Shown here piece by piece: positions 1 through 5,373 of a stretch of 7,539 nucleotides of DNA. The number at the start of each line of letters is the position of its first letter. The stretch's first letter is position 1. Origin of the DNA: Candidatus Peribacter sp. UBA2144 (GTDB lineage: Bacteria > Patescibacteriota > Gracilibacteria > Peribacterales > Peribacteraceae). The translations under genes were made by a program, and so were the position numbers. Location of the stretch: the NCBI GenBank assembly GCA_002328295.1, contig DCXE01000025.1:1-7539 (forward strand), given 5' to 3'. Below the pieces are notes generated by a model. That model saw only the letters and a list, made by a program, of their open reading frames with translations. It ran no database searches and was not told the DNA's origin.

Positions 1-1
1 G

Positions 2-1021
2 GAATTACTAACCGCAACTGTTACAAAAGTCGAACCTAACTGGGTGACTTTGGAGATTGAAGGAATGACAGTTTCACTTCCTTGGAGAGAACAGATTCCA
101 GGAGAACACTACTACACAGGAAAAAGAATTCGCGTTTACTTGGATAAAGTTGAACTGACCGGCAAAGGTCCGCAATTAAGGATCTCTAGAACTCATCCAA
201 GTCTTGTCCACAAACTTTTGGAGCTCGAAATTCCAGAAGTTAGAAACGGCGATGTAGAGATAAGAGGGATTGCGCGCGACGCTGGATTTAGGAGCAAGGT
301 TGCCGTAAGCAGTTCCGATCCCAGGATTGATCCCATTGGGGCTTGTGTTGGGCAAAAAGGAGTAAGGATTCAGGCAGTAATGGAAGAGATAAACGGCGAA
401 CGCGTTGATATGATCGAGTGGGCAGAAGATCCTATAAAGCTGATTTCAACGGCGCTTCAACCAGCCTCAATTTCCGCTGTGATTATTGTTAACGATCAGG
501 AAGGAGTAGATGAAGAAGGACGTAAGATTAAAAAGCGCGCCGCAGTTTTTGTGGAAGAAGCCCAGCGCCCAATGGCAATTGGAAAGAAGGGGCAAAACAT
601 CAGGCTTGCAACTGACCTGACTGGTTATGAGCTGGATATGTACAACTACGAGGAACTCCCCGCATTCAAGGCAAAGCTAGCTGAACTTCAGGGCAAAGAA
701 ATTGAAGTAATCGAAATTGTTCATGACGAAGAGGATGAGGATGCACCAAAGGCAGGAGCAAAGCCGGGGGCTCTTAGGAAAAAGGAGGAAAAAGAAAAAA
801 AGGAGGAAAAAGAGGAAAAGGATGAGACCGAAGAAACCAAGGCAACCGAAGAGTCCAAAGAATCCGATGATGACTCCGAAGCTGCGACTTCTGAGTCGCA
901 GCCTGAGCCGGAGGCTCAGAAGAAAGGATCTAACGACATTCCAGAAGAACCAAAGGAAGAGAACGAGAAGAAAGACGAGGTAGAAAAGCCCAAAGAACAA
1001 GATGAAAAGGCTACAAGCTAA
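2..1021 (+). CDS. nusA: Transcription termination/antitermination factor NusA, 3' part (5' end outside window)
   Basis: NusA binds RNA polymerase and nascent RNA in the cytoplasm and modulates pausing, termination and antitermination. The frame is open from base 2, so the gene is cut by the window edge; a GTG at 44 is internal, because the codons before it read TATVTKVEPNW, part of the S1 domain. 339 residues are visible. The S1 domain runs to about residue 65 (EQIPGE, then ISRTHP). KH1 follows with the block DPIGACVGQKGVRIQ and VEWAEDP-like VDMIEWAEDP; KH2 has the loop AIGKKGQNIRLA near residues 190-205. The last ~100 residues are a low-complexity Lys/Glu/Asp/Ser tail that is probably disordered and is unlike the AR repeats of E. 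coli NusA. The tail contains an 18-base tandem duplication (KKEEKE twice). The TAA stop lies inside the first unit of a heptamer array. The usual neighbour infB is absent; an exonuclease gene follows 26 bases later. Identification is firm; the role of the tail is unknown. Confidence 0.95.
   Translation, partial: ELLTATVTKVEPNWVTLEIEGMTVSLPWREQIPGEHYYTGKRIRVYLDKVELTGKGPQLRISRTHPSLVHKLLELEIPEVRNGDVEIRGIARDAGFRSKVAVSSSDPRIDPIGACVGQKGVRIQAVMEEINGERVDMIEWAEDPIKLISTALQPASISAVIIVNDQEGVDEEGRKIKKRAAVFVEEAQRPMAIGKKGQNIRLATDLTGYELDMYNYEELPAFKAKLAELQGKEIEVIEIVHDEEDEDAPKAGAKPGALRKKEEKEKKEEKEEKDETEETKATEESKESDDDSEAATSESQPEPEAQKKGSNDIPEEPKEENEKKDEVEKPKEQDEKATS
781..813 (+). repeat. 18-base tandem duplication in a polypurine tract of the NusA tail
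   Basis: A 15-base polypurine string at 781-795 recurs exactly at 799-813, an offset of 18 bases (six codons). In frame it encodes KKEEKE twice. The surrounding ~55 bases are almost pure A/G and include two AAGGAGG strings, perfect matches to an anti-Shine-Dalgarno sequence, well inside the coding region. Confidence 0.85.
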
Positions 1022-1042
1022 AAGCTAAAAGCTATAAGCTAG
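1015..1042. repeat. Heptamer array A, four AAGCTAN units between nusA and the exonuclease gene
   Basis: Four in-phase 7-base units: AAGCTAA, AAGCTAA, AAGCTAT, AAGCTAG. The nusA stop TAA (1019-1021) is inside unit one, and the array fills nearly all of the 26-base gap before the GTG at 1048. Its unit sequence differs from the ACARYYN family seen at the other arrays, but period and placement are the same. Confidence 0.95.
1033..1038 (+). promoter_or_regulatory. Possible -10 element (TATAAG) for the exonuclease gene, formed by the heptamer array
   Basis: TATAAG matches TATAAT at five of six bases and ends nine bases before the GTG start, which would give an almost leaderless transcript. No convincing -35 element is visible, and the gene may simply be cotranscribed with nusA. 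Weak, composition-level evidence only. Confidence 0.2.
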
Positions 1043-1047
1043 TAGTT

Positions 1048-3366
1048 GTGAAACTTCCACCTCTGTCCTTCGTCGTTCTGGACACCGAAACAACCGGTTT
1101 TGTACCGCGAGCTAACCGTGTTATTGAGTTTGCGGCAATTAGAATAGAAAACGGGAAGATAGCGTCTGAGTATGAACAATTGTTTAAAATTCCAACTGAA
1201 ATTCCTCAGACAGTTCAAGTTCTTACTCGCATAAAGAATGACGATCTGGAAGGGAAATCGGAATTTTCTGAAAAACAAAATGAGATGATGGAGTTTATAG
1301 GAGAAGGAACATTGATCATCGGACAAAACATAAACTTCGATATTGGGATGTTGAAGGGCGAAGGAATTGATTTGAGTGAGCATCCAAAACTTGATACTGC
1401 GATGATTGCCTCTCTTGTTTTTCCGGAACTTAGAAGTTATTCACTCGGTTACGTAAGCAAGATTCTTAAACTTAAACACGAACCAGTTCACCGTGCGATG
1501 GGGGATGTAAATGCAACTTTGGAACTTCTGGGTAAATGCTGGGAAAGATTGCTGGAGCTTCCGCCTGAACTTTTTGAAGTGGCAAAAATTATCATGAGCA
1601 AAAGCTCACCTGGATACCATATGTTGTTTGATTCTTTGCCTGAGCCAAAGCGCAAGAAAACTCCAAAATGGTTTCGAGTACCAAAGCCCAAACTATCTTC
1701 CTCGGCGCATGTTACTCCTCTCGCAGAAGCTATTTTCGAGAAACCAGCAATTGGAACTGTCTCTCTTGTAGAGGAACCCATGTCGCCGACCACTATGCAG
1801 CAACTTTTAGATGCCGCTGTGCCTAAAGAGAATACCACCCACTGGATTGCAGTTAAAAATCTGGAAGCTGCACTTAGAAGACTAACTATTCCGGAAGGCG
1901 TGAGAGTTCTACAGCCACCTTGGAATTTGTACGACATGGAATCCGCAACAACTTTTGCCGCGCAAGATGAGTTTACGGCTGACGAAGGTTCTCTTGCAGT
2001 CAAACTTGCTTGGTATGAGCCCAAAACAATTCGCGATTTCCCAATTCATGGCGAAGAAAAGTCCGTCTGGAACGGCAAGCTCTCGTGCACAGACGAATCT
2101 GATTTATACACCAAGCAGTTCGATGATCTTCCCGGAGTTGTACTTCTGGACCATCGCCAGCTTCTTGCGTTTCTTGGAAATCCTAAACACAAGGCGCATG
2201 AAGCTTTGAATGATAGCGCGCACATCATTGTTGATGATGCCTCTATGCTGGAAGATACTGCCACAAAGGCTTACAGCTGGTACTGCAAACTGGATGATAT
2301 CCGAGCTGGGTCCGAAGGAAATGAAGATCTGACAAGTTTTACCGATGCAGTACAAATTTGGATAGAAAAGGTGCGTGAAGGCCAAGATAACCACCCCGTA
2401 ACACGCGCAATGCTGCAAACGCCTGAGGTGAGCGGCCTCAAGGACAGACTGAGTGGCATATTGAATTCCGCTGAGTTTGCAATTCCTATAAAAAAACAGC
2501 TAGAGAATCTTGATTCTATGCTCGATCACAACAAAGTTCACGATCGAATTGCATGGATCGAAATCCGCCAAAATGGAAGCCAATCATTACAATCAGTTCC
2601 CGAGTTTGTTAACGAGGTATTGAACGAAAACCTGCTTAGCAAATTTTCTACAACTCTTTTGATTCCTTCTAAATCTAGTGAAACTCTTACAGAAGCCTTG
2701 TCCAAATCCTTACAGAAAACTTTATCAGTGTCATCCGATACAGATCTTGATCTGCCTTCGATAACTTTTTCTCCGGACAAATCTATTGAAACTTTCTTGG
2801 TAAAGCCGCAAGGAGATAAGCAAATAATTCTTCTTCCAAGCAGAAGAATGATCGAGGATGCATTTATTAAATATACAGAGGAATTGGAATCGAAAGGAAC
2901 TACATTGATCTGCCAGAACTTAAGCGGCGGATTGGAACGCATGCAGGCTGAATTTACTGTTGCAAAAACTCCATGCATTTGGCTTCTTACTCCGTGGACA
3001 TACGAAGGCGTGACTCTCCCACCTGAAATGGTTGATCAGTTAATTATTCAAAGACTGCCGTTCGACTATCCATCTCATCCGACATTCGCAAAAAGATCAG
3101 AGCATTATAAGAATTCATTCGAAGAGTATTCTATTCCTCGACTTGAACACCGAATCTTCAGACTGCTTAGAACATTTTGCAGGCATCGAACTTTAGACGG
3201 ATCTGTAATTGTTTTGGATGATCGATTGGATAAGAAAGCGTATGGAAAACGCATAAAATCTTATATCGAAGATCTTGCTCGATCGGAAAAAGTAGTTAAG
3301 CCCGATAGAAGAAAATCCAAAAAGAAGGTAATGGAAATTCATGAGGATCAGTTATCGATGTTTTGA
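1048..3366 (+). CDS. DnaQ-type 3'-5' exonuclease fused to a degenerate DinG-like helicase domain, with C-terminal clamp-binding-like motif
   Basis: 772 residues, GTG start, no Shine-Dalgarno; no earlier in-frame start fits. Residues 6-170 form a DEDDh exonuclease: Asp12 and Glu14 (LDTETTG), Asp98 (GQNINFD), and His148 with Asp153 (HRAMGD). Residues ~240-745 follow the XPD/DinG superfamily 2 layout: VVLLDHRQLLAFL (364-376) matches the DinG NHxLL region, VDDASMLED (395-403) sits where DEAH...LED is expected, TPWTYEGVTLP (648-658) matches the segment before motif V, LPFDYPSHP (670-678) is typical, and HRIFRLLR (701-708) replaces QGFGRLIR. No Walker A (GxGKT) and no four-cysteine Fe-S cluster are present, so ATP-driven unwinding looks lost. 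The protein ends QLSMF, resembling the bacterial beta-clamp-binding consensus. By inference it is a DNA 3'-5' exonuclease for repair or proofreading in the cytoplasm. Staphylococcus aureus DinG is a known precedent for a DinG that became a nuclease. The exonuclease call is firm; the cellular pathway is not known. Confidence 0.9.
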   Translation: MKLPPLSFVVLDTETTGFVPRANRVIEFAAIRIENGKIASEYEQLFKIPTEIPQTVQVLTRIKNDDLEGKSEFSEKQNEMMEFIGEGTLIIGQNINFDIGMLKGEGIDLSEHPKLDTAMIASLVFPELRSYSLGYVSKILKLKHEPVHRAMGDVNATLELLGKCWERLLELPPELFEVAKIIMSKSSPGYHMLFDSLPEPKRKKTPKWFRVPKPKLSSSAHVTPLAEAIFEKPAIGTVSLVEEPMSPTTMQQLLDAAVPKENTTHWIAVKNLEAALRRLTIPEGVRVLQPPWNLYDMESATTFAAQDEFTADEGSLAVKLAWYEPKTIRDFPIHGEEKSVWNGKLSCTDESDLYTKQFDDLPGVVLLDHRQLLAFLGNPKHKAHEALNDSAHIIVDDASMLEDTATKAYSWYCKLDDIRAGSEGNEDLTSFTDAVQIWIEKVREGQDNHPVTRAMLQTPEVSGLKDRLSGILNSAEFAIPIKKQLENLDSMLDHNKVHDRIAWIEIRQNGSQSLQSVPEFVNEVLNENLLSKFSTTLLIPSKSSETLTEALSKSLQKTLSVSSDTDLDLPSITFSPDKSIETFLVKPQGDKQIILLPSRRMIEDAFIKYTEELESKGTTLICQNLSGGLERMQAEFTVAKTPCIWLLTPWTYEGVTLPPEMVDQLIIQRLPFDYPSHPTFAKRSEHYKNSFEEYSIPRLEHRIFRLLRTFCRHRTLDGSVIVLDDRLDKKAYGKRIKSYIEDLARSEKVVKPDRRKSKKKVMEIHEDQLSMF

Positions 3367-3368
3367 TA

Positions 3369-3387
3369 GACAGTTGACAATTGACAC
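3369..3387. repeat. Heptamer array B-left (GACARTT units)
   Basis: GACAGTT, GACAATT and a partial GACAC in phase, starting three bases after the TGA stop of the exonuclease gene. It forms the left arm of the outer stem and carries TGA (TTGACAA) once per unit. Confidence 0.9.
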
Positions 3388-3391
3388 ACTC

Positions 3392-3418
3392 AGACTCGCT
3401 TTGCGAGTCTTCGCTTTT
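3392..3418 (+). terminator. Probable intrinsic terminator of the nusA/exonuclease transcript
   Basis: A perfect 8-bp stem AGACTCGC/GCGAGTCT with a TTT loop, 25 bases past the stop, followed by TCGCTTTT. The T run is interrupted by CGC, so termination may be weak or depend on the neighbouring stems. Confidence 0.55.
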
Positions 3419-3453
3419 GACAGTTAACTATCTAATTATTTCGAATAATGAAG

Positions 3454-3474
3454 TGTTAACTGTTAATTGTTAAA
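3454..3474. repeat. Heptamer array B-centre (TGTTAAN units)
   Basis: TGTTAAC, TGTTAAT, TGTTAAA in perfect phase. On the minus strand the units read as ACAGTTA/ACAATTA, i.e. the same family as the flanking arms. The first part pairs with 3417-3428 to form the middle stem. Confidence 0.9.
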
Positions 3475-3492
3475 AGTCCGCCAAAGGCGGAC
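3472..3492 (-). terminator. Probable intrinsic terminator of the minus-strand glycosylphosphotransferase transcript
   Basis: Read on the minus strand, GTCCGCC and GGCGGAC form a 7-bp GC-rich stem with a TTT loop, directly followed by TTTT. It lies 11 bases past the TGA stop at 3503-3505, a normal position for a terminator. Confidence 0.6.
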
Positions 3493-3511
3493 GTGTCAAT
3501 TGTCAATTGTC
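3493..3511. repeat. Heptamer array B-right (GACAATT units on the minus strand)
   Basis: On the minus strand: GACAATT, GACAATT, GACAC. It encodes the final Asp-Asn and TGA stop of the glycosylphosphotransferase and forms the right arm of the outer stem. Confidence 0.9.
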
Positions 3512-4894
3512 TTCTCCCGCAAGCATAACAAAAACAGTTCTCCAAATAATCCAAAGATCCATCCCCACTCCCCATTCTTCCACATATCTAAGGTCGAGCT
3601 TAACTTCTTCCGCAAACTTTAAATTTGATCTTCCTGACACTTGTGCAAGCCCCGTCATTCCCGGTTTCACCGTGAATACTCTGCGTTGGTATGAAGTGTA
3701 TTTTTTAACTTCATCAGGCAAATGTGGACGCGGGCCTACCAAAGACATCTGGCCGACTAAAACGTTAAATAACTGAGGCAGTTCGTCCAAATCAAATCGA
3801 CGCAACAGCTTTCCAACGCGGGTTATACGAGGGTCATCCTTTATCTTGAACAAAGGTCCATCATCCCTTTCATTTTTCTTAACTAGTTTTTCTTTCAATT
3901 CATCTGCATTTTTCACCATTGATCTGAACTTGAGAACATAGATATCTTTTTTGCCATATTCACCAACTCTTTTTGAAATGTAAAAGATCGGCCAACCGGT
4001 TTCTATGTAAACCGCACTCGCAATCAAAATTAATATTGGTGACAAAACGGCGATGAAGATAATGCTTCCAACAAAATCAAAAAGGCGTTTGAATACTCTG
4101 CCCCATCCATCCAAAGGCGTCGGTTGAAATTTGAGTATTGGAACAAGCCCAAGGCGCTCTACTCTGAGTTGATGAGGAACATCTGCAAAAACCGGCGGAA
4201 GAAACGCATAAGCAATGTGATGCGATCTGCAGTAATCGATTAATGATAATGTTTGTTGGCTGCCGGGGGACGGATCAGTTTGCAAAACAAGATCCGGATG
4301 GCACTTTGGTTCCAAAGTTTTTAAGTGATTTAGATTCGGAAGATGTCCTAAATATTCGTAATGAATGTCGCCGTGCAAAACCTCTCGCGCTGATCGCGCT
4401 ATTGGATGCTCGCCGACTGACGCTACTAAACGAACACCGACTCCGAGTTTCAAAAACGCTCTCTGTAAAATAACAATTGCTGTTCTACCCATAGAAACAA
4501 AGACAATCAGGAAGAATACCGAGTGCGCCAAAAGTATTCGCGAGAAGAAGAGTTGTTTGGCCACCAAAAAGTACCACGCTGTTACAAGTACTACCCACAG
4601 AAGGGAAGCGATGATGATTCTGCCCACCTCACTCCAGCTGGAAGCGGTGGTAACAAGTGCATATAACCTGAGCAACGCAGCTACCACCAGAAATACAATG
4701 ATCCAAGGTATAACAAAGCCGGAAAGGTACTCAGAAAGCCCTGGAAGCGTCGGAGAAGGCTCCAGGAGTTGTATCCTGGGTATTAGGTCAACATTGGCCT
4801 CTCGCAGCCTGTAGCTCAAAAGAAGTGCTGCTAGAGCCGCCACGCAGTCCATTGGAATACGCAGGAGGCCGAAAATGATCTCTGAGCGTTTCAT
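3503..4894 (-). CDS. Exopolysaccharide-type polyprenyl glycosylphosphotransferase (initiating sugar-phosphate transferase)
   Basis: 463 residues. Proteins of this family (WbaP/WcaJ type, bacterial sugar transferase domain) transfer a sugar phosphate from a nucleotide sugar to undecaprenyl phosphate at the inner membrane face, the first step in surface glycan assembly. About four N-terminal membrane segments (5-28, 62-80, 92-112, 116-137) are followed by a soluble nucleotide-binding-like region (~150-255), a membrane hairpin (~272-297), and the catalytic domain with KFRSM (322-326), LDELPQL (369-375, whose Asp370-Glu371 match the catalytic dyad known in PglC), SLVGPRPH (384-391) and PGMTGLAQVSGR (411-422). 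Length and architecture are normal for the family. The ATG is preceded by CCCCC and no Shine-Dalgarno. It lies 21 bases downstream of the four-helix-bundle gene in the same direction, the gap being mostly heptamer repeat. The sugar cannot be told from sequence. Confidence 0.94.
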   Translation of the reverse strand: MKRSEIIFGLLRIPMDCVAALAALLLSYRLREANVDLIPRIQLLEPSPTLPGLSEYLSGFVIPWIIVFLVVAALLRLYALVTTASSWSEVGRIIIASLLWVVLVTAWYFLVAKQLFFSRILLAHSVFFLIVFVSMGRTAIVILQRAFLKLGVGVRLVASVGEHPIARSAREVLHGDIHYEYLGHLPNLNHLKTLEPKCHPDLVLQTDPSPGSQQTLSLIDYCRSHHIAYAFLPPVFADVPHQLRVERLGLVPILKFQPTPLDGWGRVFKRLFDFVGSIIFIAVLSPILILIASAVYIETGWPIFYISKRVGEYGKKDIYVLKFRSMVKNADELKEKLVKKNERDDGPLFKIKDDPRITRVGKLLRRFDLDELPQLFNVLVGQMSLVGPRPHLPDEVKKYTSYQRRVFTVKPGMTGLAQVSGRSNLKFAEEVKLDLRYVEEWGVGMDLWIIWRTVFVMLAGEDN

Positions 4895-4902
4895 GGGGGA
4901 CT

Positions 4903-4937
4903 GACAACATACAACTTACAACTTACAACTGACAACA
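4903..4937. repeat. Heptamer array C, five units at the 3' end of the four-helix-bundle gene
   Basis: GACAACA, then TACAACT three times, then GACAACA, all in phase. The array occupies most of the 21-base gap to the next gene and extends 19 bases into the four-helix-bundle coding region, where it encodes the last residues (VVSCKL) and TAA stop. Confidence 0.95.
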
Positions 4938-5305
4938 TTATCTTTTGGCTTTCTGCGTAAACTCCTAGCAAATCCACCTAATTGATTAACTATATTTTTA
5001 GCCTTTTTCTCAATTACATCAAAATCTTCTTCATTGATTATTCCATCATCAAGAGCAGCATCGAATCCAGCCACAACCTCATTAACTGAACCGGAAGACG
5101 TTTCTAGGAATCTAGCAAAATCCATATCAGACCTCCTTGAACACCCCTCAGCAATATTCAGCAGAATCGAATTACATGCTCTTTCAATCTGATCAGTTAA
5201 TTTATATTTCTCTGAAGATGGGAATTTTCTCAGTAAATCGTGAACCGACTTCCTGAACAGCTTAGCATCTTTATAAACCTTAAATTGACGGAATCTAAAA
5301 GCCAT
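4916..5305 (-). CDS. Four-helix-bundle protein of the 23S rRNA intervening-sequence (S23/TIGR02436) family
   Basis: 129 residues from the ATG at 5305, all helical by pattern. Family hallmarks: FRQFKVYKDAKLF (5-17), FPSSEKYKLTDQIERA (28-43), SILLNIAEGCSRRS (46-59), and FLETSSGSVNEV (66-77). Relatives are encoded within intervening sequences of 23S rRNA genes in Leptospira and Coxiella, as stand-alone genes in many bacteria, and include Avd of diversity-generating retroelements; their molecular role is generally unclear, with nucleic-acid binding suggested. I chose the second ATG because family members usually start only a few residues before the FR-x-x motif; the first ATG (5323) adds MILSSA. 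Neither has a Shine-Dalgarno; a TATGAT at 5324-5319 could be a -10. The last six residues come from array C, and arrays C and D flank the gene as imperfect inverted repeats. No reverse transcriptase or variable repeat is seen, so a retroelement role is not supported. Confidence 0.9.
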   Translation of the reverse strand: MAFRFRQFKVYKDAKLFRKSVHDLLRKFPSSEKYKLTDQIERACNSILLNIAEGCSRRSDMDFARFLETSSGSVNEVVAGFDAALDDGIINEEDFDVIEKKAKNIVNQLGGFARSLRRKPKDNVVSCKL

Positions 5306-5329
5306 AGCAGAGGACAATATCATAATTTG

Positions 5330-5364
5330 TTGTAGGTTGTTAGTTGTTTGTTGTTAGTTGTAGA
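5330..5364. repeat. Heptamer array D, five TTGTNNN units in the divergent spacer
   Basis: TTGTAGG, TTGTTAG, TTGTTTG, TTGTTAG, TTGTAGA in phase, filling most of the gap between the four-helix-bundle and GT-C/TPR starts. Read on the minus strand the units have the ACAA core of arrays C and E. The reverse complement of 5350-5362 matches 4910-4922 at 12 of 13 bases. Confidence 0.95.
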
Positions 5365-5366
5365 AT
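5337..5366 (+). promoter_or_regulatory. Candidate promoter for the GT-C/TPR gene, built from heptamers
   Basis: TTGTTA (5337-5342, four of six to TTGACA), an 18-base spacer, then TAGAAT (5361-5366, five of six to TATAAT). The expected start point is at or just before the ATG at 5374, giving a leaderless message, in keeping with the absence of a Shine-Dalgarno. Low-information match. Confidence 0.3.
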
Positions 5367-5373
5367 CTAGCCG

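Larger units (their letters stand above)
3368..3512. repeat. Composite inverted-repeat structure in the convergent spacer (outer stem plus three hairpins)
   Basis: The 20 bases at 3368-3387 are complementary to 3493-3512, with one position that becomes a G-U pair in RNA. Inside are three further inverted repeats: an 8-bp stem with TTT loop (3392-3410), a 12-bp stem with one G-U (3417-3428 with 3455-3466) capped by a 6-bp ATTATT/AATAAT hairpin (3435-3449), and a 7-bp GC-rich stem with AAA loop (3476-3492). On paper this is a four-way-junction fold. Both outer arms are GACAATT-type heptamers, and the right arm overlaps the last codons and TGA stop of the glycosylphosphotransferase gene. Confidence 0.85.

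Noticed and set aside
717..983. Overlapping plus-frame ORF in the nusA tail coding for a very basic peptide, with AGGAGG and GAGG upstream of an internal ATG at 822
   Set aside because: It is the shifted reading of a Lys/Glu-rich purine tract; the basic composition follows from that frame, and no conserved motif is visible.
677..1000. Minus-strand ORF rich in Phe/Leu opposite the nusA tail
   Set aside because: Its hydrophobic composition is the complement of Lys/Glu codons; there is no independent sign of coding.
44..1021. GTG at 44 as the true nusA start
   Set aside because: The frame is open upstream to the window edge and encodes expected S1-domain residues, so the GTG is an internal Val codon.
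1488..2978. Several minus-strand ORFs of 60-180 codons within the exonuclease gene
   Set aside because: They are antisense shadows of a well-supported gene, lacking motifs or plausible starts.
3369..3511. CRISPR array in the repeat-rich spacer
   Set aside because: Units are 7 bases with no regular unique spacers, and no cas genes are present.
4365..4814. 149-codon plus-strand ORF opposite the glycosylphosphotransferase
   Set aside because: It lies antisense to conserved family sequence and shows no recognisable domain.
4916..5305. Avd-like accessory protein of a diversity-generating retroelement
   Set aside because: The protein is in the same broad family, but no reverse transcriptase, template repeat or variable repeat is in the window.
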